43,509 bases of DNA, from contig NEVA01000026.1 in NCBI GenBank assembly GCA_002304445.1, positions 1 through 43,509 of the forward strand. The letters are read 5' to 3'. Below, piece by piece: positions 26,819-34,249 of this stretch (its first letter is position 1; each line of letters begins with the position of its first letter). This DNA comes from Opitutia bacterium Tous-C4FEB. GTDB lineage: Bacteria; Verrucomicrobiota; Verrucomicrobiia; Opitutales; Opitutaceae. Made by a program: the position numbers and the translations under genes. Below the pieces are notes generated by a model that worked only from the letters and a program-made list of their open reading frames with translations, searched no databases and had not been told where the DNA came from.

Positions 26819-26864
26819 CCACGCCCCACGCCCTCCACGCTCCACGCCCTCCACGCCCCACGCG
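26819..26864. repeat. Tandem repeat, 16-nt unit
   Basis: CCACGCC-type heptamers alternate with CCACGCCCT nonamers, giving about three copies of a 16-nt unit (CCACGCCCTCCACGCT). The repeat is non-coding and lies between the REP-like hairpin and the small membrane protein gene. Confidence 0.8.
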
Positions 26865-26894
26865 CCGGTCAAAATTTTGCCTCACCTTGCTACC

Positions 26895-27065
26895 GTGAAA
26901 AAGCCTGCCGCCTTTTTGTTCATTCTCGGGTTCATCTCCTTCGGCGCCGCCCTCGCTTGGTTCATGCACCCGCTCCGGCGCAGCTCAAACCCGGCGCCCG
27001 GTGCTCCGGCCGCCACTGGCATCACCTTCAGCCCGGCCCCGCAGCCGGCGCCACCCGCGCCGTAG
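26895..27065 (+). CDS. Small single-pass membrane protein
   Basis: This 56-residue open frame has a GTG start. It carries one strong transmembrane segment (AAFLFILGFISFGAALAWFM, residues 4-23) flanked by Lys-Lys on the inner side. The tail is rich in Pro, Ala and Ser and ends PQPAPPAP. A TTG six codons upstream is a less likely start. The drop in GC over the membrane segment and the charge pattern suggest a real gene, but it has no recognised family. It is convergent with the M13 peptidase gene. Confidence 0.5.
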   Translation: MKKPAAFLFILGFISFGAALAWFMHPLRRSSNPAPGAPAATGITFSPAPQPAPPAP

Positions 27066-27112
27066 CCGGCAGGGGTGGGGTTCGGTCGGTCCGGCGGCTC
27101 GTGGGCCGCTGC

Positions 27113-29149
27113 TTACCAGATCTTGCAGCGATCGGCGGGCTTCCGCCACATCGGGTCGCCTTCCTTGATGCCGAATGCGTCGAAGAATTCCTGCTGGTTC
27201 ACCAGCGGGCCGATGGCCCGGAAATTTCCGGGGGCATGGGGGCCGCGCGCGACTTGCAGGCGCATCGCATCGTCGCGGAACTTCGTGCGCCACTGCTGCG
27301 CCCACGAAATGAAGAAACGCTGCTCGGGCGTGAAGCCATCGATGAGCTTCCGCTCCTTCCCGGCGAGCGAGCGTTGCAAGGCCTCAAAAGCGATCGAGGT
27401 GCCGCCGAGGTCGCCGATGTTTTCACCAAGTGAGAGCTGGCCGTTGATGGCGAGCCCGGGGAGCGCTTGGTAGCTGTTGAACTGGTCGACGAGCTTTTGC
27501 GCCCGTTCGCGAAATTTTGCGGCGTCCTCGGTCGTCCACCAATCGATGAGGTTGCCGTCGGCATCGGAGCGCCGGCCCTGGTCGTCGAAGCCGTGGGTGA
27601 TCTCGTGGCCGATCACCCCGCCGATGGCGCCGTAGTTCACGGCGGCGTCCGCGTTGAAATCGAAAAACGGCGGCTGGAGAATGCCGGCAGGAAACACGAT
27701 CTGGTTGGTGACGGGCGAGTAGTAGGCATTGACCGTTGGCGGGGTCATGCCCCAGTCGCCGCGGTCCACCTTTTGGCCGACACGGTCGATGCTGCGGCGC
27801 GAGGCGGCGAGGCGTGCCCGCGTGACGTTGCCGAAGTAGTCGTCACGGCGGACATCCACCGCCGAGTAATCGCGCCATTTCTTCGGGTAACCGATCATGG
27901 GCTCGAAGCGGTCGAACTTCGCGAGGGCCTTTTCGCGGGTGGGCGCCGACATCCACTCGAGTCGTTCGAGACGCTCACGGAAGACGACCCGAATATTATG
28001 AATCATCTCGTCCATCCGGGCCTTGGCCTCGGGCGGGAAGTGCTTGGCCACGTAGAGCTGGCCCAGGGCCTCGCCGACGGAGCCGTCCACGATCTTGGTC
28101 GCGCGCTGCCAGCGAGGCTCTTGGTCGGGCGTGCCGTTCAGCACGGTGCCGGTGAAGCGAAAACTTTCCGCCTCGAACGCCGTTGCCAGGTGCGGGGCGG
28201 CCGCGCGGAGCAGGTGCCATCGCAGATAGGTCTTGAGGTCGGTGAGCGAAGTCTCGGCCAACACCTTCGAGAGACCTTCCATAAACTTCGGTTGGCCGAC
28301 GATGACTTCGGTGGTGGTGACGGGCACGCCGAGCCCGGCGATGAGCGTCGCGAGCGGCACGCCGGGATAAGCGGTGATGGCGGCCGCCACCGTCATCTTG
28401 TTGTAGTTGGCGACGCGGTCGCGCAGTTCGACCGGCAGCTTGGCGTTCGCGGCGATGGCCTTCTCAAAGGCGAAAAGCACCTCCGCATTCTGGTAGGCGA
28501 TGGGCCGTGTGTCGCCGGCGAGTTCAAACATCTTCGCGACATGGCCGACGAATTCCCAGCGCTCGCGGGCAAATTTCTCCGAGAAATAATACTCCTTCGA
28601 GGGCAGACTTAAGCCGCCCTGCTGGAGATAAAAACCGTAGCGGTCGCTCTGCTTCTGGTCGGGGAAAAAGGCGACGGAGAGAAACGGATCCCCGAGCCGC
28701 AGGTGCTGCTGCGCCGCCACTCCAAAAATCTCCACGGTAGATTTCGCCGCCGCGATGGCGGCGAGATCGGCTGCGATGGGCTTGAGGCCGCGGGCGTCAA
28801 TGGTCGCCGTATCGATCGCCGAGGCGTAGAAGTCGCCGACCTTCTGGCTCACGCTGCCCGGCGCTCCGGGTTGGGCGGCGGCGGCTTCGACGATCGCACG
28901 GAGGTTGCTCCAGTTTCGCTCGGTAAGCTCACCGAAGCCGCCCCAGCGGGCCTTGTCCGCGGGGATCGGATTGCGTGCATACCAGCTGCCGGCGGCAAAC
29001 TTGGCGAAATCGACGCGGGGATCGACGGAGCGATCCATCTTGTCGATGCTGAAAGCGGGATCGGCCAGAGCGGCAAGTTCGGACGCCGGGAGCGGACCGG
29101 CGGCCAACGCCAGCGCGCCGGCCGCGAGGAAGAAGCGGGGGATGAGCAT
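27113..29149 (-). CDS. M13 family metallopeptidase (neprilysin-like)
   Basis: This 678-residue secreted zinc endopeptidase has a signal peptide (MLIPRFFLAAGALALAAGPL, then PASE) followed by the M13 N-terminal domain and the C-terminal catalytic domain. The zinc motif is HEITH (His515 and His519) in VIGHEITHGFDD. The third ligand is Glu576 in GENIGDLGG, and NAYYSP plus FPAGILQPPFF are the usual substrate-site blocks. It ends CKIW, close to the conserved Cys-x-x-Trp end of the family. ATG at 29147-29149 is chosen over the longer frame from 29197 because it starts the signal peptide. It probably degrades small peptides in the periplasm. It is divergent from glpK, with about 250 bp between. Confidence 0.95.
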   Translation of the reverse strand: MLIPRFFLAAGALALAAGPLPASELAALADPAFSIDKMDRSVDPRVDFAKFAAGSWYARNPIPADKARWGGFGELTERNWSNLRAIVEAAAAQPGAPGSVSQKVGDFYASAIDTATIDARGLKPIAADLAAIAAAKSTVEIFGVAAQQHLRLGDPFLSVAFFPDQKQSDRYGFYLQQGGLSLPSKEYYFSEKFARERWEFVGHVAKMFELAGDTRPIAYQNAEVLFAFEKAIAANAKLPVELRDRVANYNKMTVAAAITAYPGVPLATLIAGLGVPVTTTEVIVGQPKFMEGLSKVLAETSLTDLKTYLRWHLLRAAAPHLATAFEAESFRFTGTVLNGTPDQEPRWQRATKIVDGSVGEALGQLYVAKHFPPEAKARMDEMIHNIRVVFRERLERLEWMSAPTREKALAKFDRFEPMIGYPKKWRDYSAVDVRRDDYFGNVTRARLAASRRSIDRVGQKVDRGDWGMTPPTVNAYYSPVTNQIVFPAGILQPPFFDFNADAAVNYGAIGGVIGHEITHGFDDQGRRSDADGNLIDWWTTEDAAKFRERAQKLVDQFNSYQALPGLAINGQLSLGENIGDLGGTSIAFEALQRSLAGKERKLIDGFTPEQRFFISWAQQWRTKFRDDAMRLQVARGPHAPGNFRAIGPLVNQQEFFDAFGIKEGDPMWRKPADRCKIW

Positions 29150-29399
29150 GACGTGACCTTGCCGCAAAAACGGACCGCGACAATCGCGGAGATCCAAAAC
29201 AGCGCAGGTTTACGCTGGACCCCAAATCGGGTGGCACCGACGGCCCAAACCCACCGCCGGCTTAGCGTAGAAGCGCACCAAATCGCGCGCGCAAAGGAAC
29301 GCCGAGCTTGGCAAGGCAGGAGGCGACCTAGTTTTTTACCGTCGCCGGTGTGACCTTCGGCCCGGCCTCCACACCCCAGCCCGCCCCCACCCCCGCTCC

Positions 29400-30899
29400 G
29401 TGAACCAAAAATTCATCCTCGCCCTCGACCAAGGCACCACCTCGTCGCGCGCCCTCGTCTTCGATCACCGCGGCCGCGTCGTCGCCAAGGCCCAACAAGA
29501 ATTCCCCCAACACTTTCCTAAACCCGGCTGGGTCGAGCACGACCCCGCCGATCTTTGGGAAACCACCCGCCGCACCGCCCTCGCCGCCTTCGCCGAGGCC
29601 AATCTCACTGGCTCCCGCCTCGCCGCGCTCGGCCTTACCAACCAGCGCGAGACCACGCTGCTCTGGGAACGCACCACCGGTCGCCCGCTTCACCGCGCCA
29701 TCGTCTGGCAGGACCGCCGCACCGCCGCCCTCTGCGCAAAACTAAAGAAACGCGGACTCGAACCGCTCTTCCGCGAGAAAACCGGCCTGCTGCTCGATCC
29801 CTATTTTTCGGGTACGAAACTTGCCTGGCTGCTCGACCACATCCCCGGCGCCCGCCGCCGCGCCGCCCGCGGCGAACTCGCGTTCGGTACCGTCGACACT
29901 TGGCTCCTCTGGCAACTCACCGGCGGCAAAATTCACGCCACCGATGTCTCCAACGCCTCGCGCACTCTCCTGCTCAACCTCCGCACCGGCGAATGGGACG
30001 CCGCTCTCCTCAAACTTCTCCGCATCCCCCGGGAAGTTCTCCCCGCCGTCCACTCCAGCAGCGAAGTCTACGGCCACGTCACCACCATCCCGGCCCTCGA
30101 CGGCGTTCCCATCGCGGGCATCGCCGGCGATCAACAAGCCGCTCTCTTCGGCCAGGCGTGTTTTCGCCCCGGCCTCGCCAAGAACACCTACGGTACCGGT
30201 TGCTTTCTCCTGCTGCACACCGGCCGAAAACCCGTCGTCTCCAAACACCAGCTGCTCTCCACCATTGCGTGGCGGCTCGGCCCTTCCGCCCCGCTCGAAT
30301 ACGCGCTTGAGGGCGGCGTCTTTATCGGCGGCGCCGTTGTGCAATGGCTCCGCGACGGCCTCGGCCTCATCGCCGCCTCCGGCGACATCGAACCCCTCGC
30401 CGCCCGCACGCCCGACAACGGCGGCGTTTACTTCGTCCCCGCCTTCACCGGCCTCGGCGCGCCGCACTGGGACGCCTCCGCCCGCGGCGCCATCGTCGGC
30501 CTCACCCGCGGCACCACCGCCGCCCACGTCGCGCATGCCGCGCTGGAAAGCATCGCCTACCAAAGCGCCGATTTGCTCGCCGCCATGCAGGCCGATTCGA
30601 AACTCAAGCTCCGCGAACTCCGCGTGGACGGCGGCGCCACCGTCAACGGTGCGCTCATGCAATTCCAAGCCGATCTCCTCCGCGTGCCTGTCGTGCGCCC
30701 ACGCGTCACCGAGACGACCGCCCTCGGTGCCGCCTACCTCGCCGGCCTCGCCGTGGGTTTTTGGGGAAACCGCGCCGAGATCGCCGCCCAATGGACCGAG
30801 GATCGCCGCTTCCGCCCCGCCCCCAACCGCGCCGCGATGAAAAAACTCCAAACTACCTGGCACCGCGCCGTCGCCCGCGCGAAAGACTGGGCGCAATGA
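29400..30899 (+). CDS. glpK: Glycerol kinase
   Basis: This 499-residue FGGY-family kinase phosphorylates glycerol to sn-glycerol 3-phosphate in the cytoplasm. The N-terminal phosphate loop [32 protein letters not shown], the [13 protein letters not shown] block and KNTYGTGCF are all diagnostic of GlpK over other FGGY kinases. Length is standard. The start is GTG at 29400; no ATG fits the conserved N-terminus. No glpF, glpD or glpR flanks it. Its stop overlaps the ATG of a membrane-anchored acyl-carrier-like protein (ATGA), so the two are translationally coupled. Confidence 0.96.
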   Translation: MNQKFILALDQGTTSSRALVFDHRGRVVAKAQQEFPQHFPKPGWVEHDPADLWETTRRTALAAFAEANLTGSRLAALGLTNQRETTLLWERTTGRPLHRAIVWQDRRTAALCAKLKKRGLEPLFREKTGLLLDPYFSGTKLAWLLDHIPGARRRAARGELAFGTVDTWLLWQLTGGKIHATDVSNASRTLLLNLRTGEWDAALLKLLRIPREVLPAVHSSSEVYGHVTTIPALDGVPIAGIAGDQQAALFGQACFRPGLAKNTYGTGCFLLLHTGRKPVVSKHQLLSTIAWRLGPSAPLEYALEGGVFIGGAVVQWLRDGLGLIAASGDIEPLAARTPDNGGVYFVPAFTGLGAPHWDASARGAIVGLTRGTTAAHVAHAALESIAYQSADLLAAMQADSKLKLRELRVDGGATVNGALMQFQADLLRVPVVRPRVTETTALGAAYLAGLAVGFWGNRAEIAAQWTEDRRFRPAPNRAAMKKLQTTWHRAVARAKDWAQ

Positions 30900-31219
30900 A
30901 ACTCTCGCCCGCATTTTTCGATCACGTTGCCTTTTCCGCTAAGCTGCTCGGCGGACTAACCCTCGTCGTCATCGCCGTCCTCTCGTGGCGCTCCGCGCTT
31001 CGCGGCAAGGCCCGGGAACAGAAGCGTGTAGCCGACCACATGGCGAAGAATCCGGCCCTCAATCCAGCCGCCTTTGCTGCGCCCTACTTTCCCGCCGACC
31101 AAGTCGCCACCGCCCGGCGCTTGCGCGAACTTCTCGTTCCTCATCTCGAAATCGACCTCCCACGCGTCCACCCCGACAACCGCTTGGTCACAGACCTCCG
31201 CATGGACGCCCTCGATTAG
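30896..31219 (+). CDS. Membrane-anchored acyl-carrier-like protein, N-terminal part
   Basis: This 107-residue product begins inside the glpK stop (ATGA). A transmembrane helix ([15 protein letters not shown], about residues 17-31) is followed by a basic linker and then the first half of an acyl-carrier fold. The helix-1 region [20 protein letters not shown] leads into [14 protein letters not shown], which aligns with the D-L-G-x-D-S-L-D loop of ACPs. The attachment Ser is Ala here. The frame then hits TAG (31217-31219), exactly where helix 2 should begin, and the rest of the fold continues in the same frame from the next codon. It may therefore be a nonsense-mutated gene, a readthrough gene or a split protein. 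Confidence 0.65.
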   Translation: MKLSPAFFDHVAFSAKLLGGLTLVVIAVLSWRSALRGKAREQKRVADHMAKNPALNPAAFAAPYFPADQVATARRLRELLVPHLEIDLPRVHPDNRLVTDLRMDALD

Positions 31220-31387
31220 ATGCCCCCCGTAGAATTCCTTCTCAGCGTCGAAAAGGAATTCTCGATCAAACTGCCCGAGGAGGAGGTTGCCCACATCCTC
31301 ACCCTGCGCGACCTCAGCGCATGCGTCGCCCGTCTCCTCGCCGAAAGGGCTACCAGACCACCCGGGCCACCTTCTCCTTGCCAGTAA
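31220..31387 (+). CDS. Acyl-carrier-like protein, C-terminal half after in-frame TAG
   Basis: This 55-codon frame starts at the ATG immediately after the TAG of the preceding gene and in the same frame. It encodes helices 2-3 of an ACP fold: VEFLLSVEKEFSIKLPEEE, then HILTLRDLSACVARLL. This matches the V-E-L-x-x-x-L-E-E-E-F-x-I-x-I-P-D-E-E pattern. Alone it would not fold as an ACP, so it is best read as the missing half of the upstream gene. Reinitiation at the adjacent ATG or suppression of TAG could still express it. Its 3' end runs into the inverted repeat upstream of the toxin-antitoxin genes. Confidence 0.55.
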   Translation: MPPVEFLLSVEKEFSIKLPEEEVAHILTLRDLSACVARLLAERATRPPGPPSPCQ

Positions 31388-31405
31388 TACCGCTCCCGGT
31401 ATTAC
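31384..31405. promoter_or_regulatory. Perfect inverted repeat, probable antitoxin operator
   Basis: Arms of 9 nt, GTAATACCG and CGGTATTAC, are separated by CTCC and end 7 nt before the antitoxin ATG. VapB/AbrB-type antitoxins commonly repress their own promoter by binding such palindromes. The site is seen directly; its role as operator is inference from position and family. Confidence 0.65.
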
Positions 31406-31412
31406 CACGATC

Positions 31413-31643
31413 ATGGTTATCACGAGCAAAGGTCAGGTCACCATCCCGCAGCGCATCCGTAACCGCTACGGCCTCAAACCCGGCACCGCCGTCGAGTTCG
31501 TCGCCGAGGGCACCAAAGTTCTCCTGCGCCCCGCCAAAGACTCGCGCAATCCCGTCGATACCTGGCTCAAACACGCCACCGGCGCCGCCAAGGGCAAAGC
31601 CACCACCGCGCAGATCATGAAGCTCACCCGTGGCGAGGACTGA
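31413..31643 (+). CDS. vapB: AbrB/SpoVT-fold antitoxin (VapB-type)
   Basis: This 76-residue protein has an N-terminal swapped-hairpin AbrB domain: ITSKGQVTIPQRIRNRYGLKPGTAVEF, the classic antitoxin signature. A C-terminal tail of about 30 residues would wrap the toxin. It binds DNA as a dimer and neutralises the PIN-domain toxin encoded directly downstream. ATG at 31413 lies just after a perfect inverted repeat. Its stop shares a base with the toxin start (TGATG), so the genes are coupled. Confidence 0.92.
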   Translation: MVITSKGQVTIPQRIRNRYGLKPGTAVEFVAEGTKVLLRPAKDSRNPVDTWLKHATGAAKGKATTAQIMKLTRGED

Positions 31644-32050
31644 TGAGCCTGATGCTCGATACCAACGTCCTCCTGGACATCCTCACCGCCGATCCGAAAT
31701 GGTTGGCGTGGTCCACCGCCCGCTTCCGCGAGGCCTCCGCCACCGGCCCCGTTCCGATCAACCCGATTATCTACGCCGAGTTGGCCGCGGGTTTCGATTC
31801 GCGCGCCGATCTCGACCACTGGCTCCAGCCGTCGCGCTTCAAACGCCTGCCCTTGCCCTACGAAGCCGGTTTTCGCGCCGGCCACGCTTTTGTTGACTAT
31901 CGCCGACGCGGCGGAGCGAAAACTTCGCCTCTCCCCGATTTCTACATCGGAGCCCACGCTGAAACGGCCGGCTTCACGCTCGTGACCCGCGATACCGACC
32001 GCTATCGCACCTATTTTCCGAGGCTAAAGCTCATCACGCCCGACGATTGA
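31643..32050 (+). CDS. vapC: PIN-domain ribonuclease toxin (VapC-type)
   Basis: This 135-residue PIN-domain protein is a probable Mg-dependent RNase toxin. Acidic active-site positions are visible: Asp in MLDTNVLLD (near residue 6), Glu in IIYAELAAG, Asp in LPDFYIGAHA, and Asp in TRDTDRY. Length and order are standard for VapC. It overlaps vapB by TGATG. RNA target unknown; VapC toxins often cut tRNA or 23S rRNA. It appears intact. Confidence 0.93.
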   Translation: MSLMLDTNVLLDILTADPKWLAWSTARFREASATGPVPINPIIYAELAAGFDSRADLDHWLQPSRFKRLPLPYEAGFRAGHAFVDYRRRGGAKTSPLPDFYIGAHAETAGFTLVTRDTDRYRTYFPRLKLITPDD

Positions 32051-32145
32051 CGTCACCCTCCGCGACCTCACCACCGGCATCGCCCGCCTCCTCTCGCCCC
32101 CCTTTACCGCGTAACCCGCCTCGCGTCCCGCCCGTCTCCGCTCCC

Positions 32146-32982
32146 GTGACCGAACTCTGGAATCCCGCCCGCCTCGCCCTCGGCTTCGTGATCCTCTTCG
32201 CGCTCTTCGTGCCGCTTGAGACCCTTTTCCCGATTGTGCGCCGCCAATTCTGGCAACGCCCCGGACTACGCGCCGATCTCATCCACTTCTTCGTCACGGG
32301 CGGCATTCGCAAGCTCCTCACGCTTTTCGTCGTCTTCGGCCTTATCCAGGCCCTCGGCTTTCTCGTTTACCCGCCGCTCCAGCAAAGCCTGCTCGCGCTC
32401 CCGCGTTGGTCGCAGTTCCTGATCGCGATCTTCATCTTCGAACTCGGCACCTATTGGGGCCACCGCTGGGCGCACACCGTGCCGTTTCTCTGGCGCTTCC
32501 ACGCCGTCCACCACTCCAGCGAGCACCTCGACTGGGCCGCCGCCAGTCGCCTCCATCCCGTCGACCAGACCTTTATTCGCATCTGCGGCATCATCCCCGT
32601 CTATCTCCTCGGCTTCACCAAAGAGACCTTCGGCTTCCTCATTGCGATCGACGGTCTGCTCGCGATTTTCATCCACGCCAACGTCCGCTTCCGCTTCGGT
32701 CCGCTCGAGCGCCTCATCGCCACCCCCGCCTTCCATCACTGGCACCACGCCAACGAGAGTGCCGCCACCACTAACAAAAACTTCGCCGGCCTCCTCCCCG
32801 GGTTTGATTGGCTCTTTGGCTCGCTCCATCTCCCCGCGCGCTACCCCAACCGCTACGGTATCGACGAGCTCATGCCCGACTCCTACCTCGGCCAACTCGC
32901 CCAACCGTTTCGCTCGCCTTCGGCCGCGCCCGCGCCGACCGGGTCGGCCGCCGCCCCGGCCGGCGAAAAATCATCGGAGTGA
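32146..32982 (+). CDS. Fatty acid hydroxylase / sterol desaturase family protein
   Basis: This 278-residue integral membrane protein has about four to five hydrophobic helices and the eight-histidine di-iron pattern of the fatty-acid hydroxylase superfamily. It reads HRWAH (in YWGHRWAH), HAVHHSS, a lone HAN and HHWHHA. Family enzymes hydroxylate or desaturate lipids with O2; the substrate here is unknown. GTG at 32146 (TELWNPARL) gives the expected N-terminus. The open frame continues upstream to a TTG inside the vapC stop, but that stretch is Pro/Ser-rich and unconvincing. The C-terminal 30 residues are a low-complexity Ala/Pro tail. Confidence 0.88.
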   Translation: MTELWNPARLALGFVILFALFVPLETLFPIVRRQFWQRPGLRADLIHFFVTGGIRKLLTLFVVFGLIQALGFLVYPPLQQSLLALPRWSQFLIAIFIFELGTYWGHRWAHTVPFLWRFHAVHHSSEHLDWAAASRLHPVDQTFIRICGIIPVYLLGFTKETFGFLIAIDGLLAIFIHANVRFRFGPLERLIATPAFHHWHHANESAATTNKNFAGLLPGFDWLFGSLHLPARYPNRYGIDELMPDSYLGQLAQPFRSPSAAPAPTGSAAAPAGEKSSE

Positions 32983-33005
32983 CTGCCCCCCCGCCGGCCC
33001 CCGCT

Positions 33006-33938
33006 TCAAAACACCCCGACGATTATCGCCAGCGTTACCATCGAAGTCAGCGTGCTTACCACGATCGCGCCCGCCGCCAACGGCTCATCGCCCTTTAACT
33101 CCGAGGCCACCGTAAACGACACCACCGCCGTCGGCGCCGCGAGGAAGATCATGACCGTCTTCAACTCCACCGGGCCCAACCCCGCCCACCGGCCCACGAG
33201 CCAACCCAACGCCGGAGCTGCCAACGTTTTCAGCAACGCTGCCGCCAGCGGCGTCGCCCACTTCCCGCCCAAATTCACGGTCACCAACGACCCGCCCACA
33301 CCGAGCAATCCCAGCGGCAAAGCCATTTCGCCCAACGAGCCGAGCGCCTGATCCAGCATCGTTGGCAAGGTCCAGCCCGCCCACGCCCAACTGAGGCCCG
33401 CCAGCGAAGCGACCAACGGCGGCGTCGACGCCAATTGCTTCAGCAACGGCCACGCCATTGCCCAGCCCACCTTGTGCTGGCTCGCGAGGAGCGCCATCAC
33501 GCTCGTGATGTTAAAGAGCACCATCATCGGCGCGACCGTCAGCACCGCCGCCGCCCGCAGCGACAGCCCGCCCGCCAACGTCACATCCGGCAGCTCGTAA
33601 ATGATCGGCAGCCCCACGAACGCCAAATTCCCCCGCAACACCGCTTGCGCAAACGTCCCCTTCGCCCCCGGCCGCACCCCCATCCAAGCCGCGACCGGAT
33701 AACTTATCAGAGCCACCGCCACCGTCGCCACGAGCATCACGCCCAGCATCGGCGTCGCGTCACCCACCCCGCGGCCCAACCGCGCCAACTGCGAAAAGAG
33801 CAAAGCCGGCAACCCAACCCAATAGACCACCCGGTTGGCCTCGCGCAAAAATCCCGGCGACAAAAACCGGCTCGCCTGCAAACCGGCCCCGAGGGCGATC
33901 AGAAGAAAGACGGGCGCGAGGGTGTTCAAAATCAGCAC
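33006..33938 (-). CDS. AEC-family transporter (auxin efflux carrier type)
   Basis: This 310-residue membrane protein has about ten helices in two halves of five, as in the AEC/BART transporters that move organic acids or amino acids. Typical sequences are LNTLAPVFLLIALGAGL at the start, FLREANRVVYWVGLPALLF, RGNLAFVGLPIIYELPD, and KTVMIFLAAPTAVVSFTVASEL in the second half. No ATG fits. GTG at 33938 gives the usual N-terminus, and GTG at 33953 is a near alternative. The longer frame to 34061 runs through a REP-like repeat and is rejected. It is convergent with the hydroxylase gene and 311 bp from the divergent peroxidase. Confidence 0.88.
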   Translation of the reverse strand: MLILNTLAPVFLLIALGAGLQASRFLSPGFLREANRVVYWVGLPALLFSQLARLGRGVGDATPMLGVMLVATVAVALISYPVAAWMGVRPGAKGTFAQAVLRGNLAFVGLPIIYELPDVTLAGGLSLRAAAVLTVAPMMVLFNITSVMALLASQHKVGWAMAWPLLKQLASTPPLVASLAGLSWAWAGWTLPTMLDQALGSLGEMALPLGLLGVGGSLVTVNLGGKWATPLAAALLKTLAAPALGWLVGRWAGLGPVELKTVMIFLAAPTAVVSFTVASELKGDEPLAAGAIVVSTLTSMVTLAIIVGVF

Positions 33939-34249
33939 CCGGCCAAAGTCCACCGCCGCCCGCCGGGGGCGCAAATTTATTCCCAAAGCGACCCCGCCGC
34001 CCGGGCCGGGTCTTTGTTTTTGCCTCGCTGGAGAGGCGACCCACCTCGTCGCGGTCGCCATCCGGACCGAAGCATGACACCCCTCTCCCGGCTTTCGCGG
34101 GTTTCGTCGTCAACCAAACCCGCGCGCGTCGCTTCCCCACGGTTTTTATCTCCACGCCTCCCGCGCCTTCCGTTTCTTTCGCGCCCCACCCGCCGGAATT
34201 CCGTTCGCCAAACCGCACCGTCCCCCGCAACCATCGCCGCCTCGTTCCC
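33939..34249. other. Intergenic region between divergent genes
   Basis: This 311-bp stretch lies between the AEC transporter (minus) and the cytochrome c peroxidase (plus). It contains the REP-like palindrome at 34022-34047. A 7-bp inverted repeat, GGCGACC and GGTCGCC (34035-34059), overlaps that palindrome. I could not place a convincing promoter pair and see no small gene. Confidence 0.4.
34022..34047 (-). repeat. REP-like palindrome (degenerate)
   Basis: Read on the minus strand it is GAGGTGGG, then TCGCCTCTCC, AGC, GAGGC. The hairpin pairs GCCTC with GAGGC. It matches the REP-like unit at 42172 at 16 of 19 positions over the first half and appears to be a diverged member of the same family. 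Confidence 0.5.

Noticed and set aside
22771-29340. A shared 10-nt string (GGTCGCCTCC on the minus strand) in the clpP-MATE and M13-glpK gaps as a possible interspersed repeat
   Set aside because: Identity does not extend convincingly beyond 10 nt, and such a match is expected by chance in GC-rich DNA of this size.
32047-32145. A TTG start for the hydroxylase overlapping the vapC stop
   Set aside because: The added 33 residues are low-complexity Pro/Ser/Ala, and GTG at 32146 gives the family-typical N-terminus.
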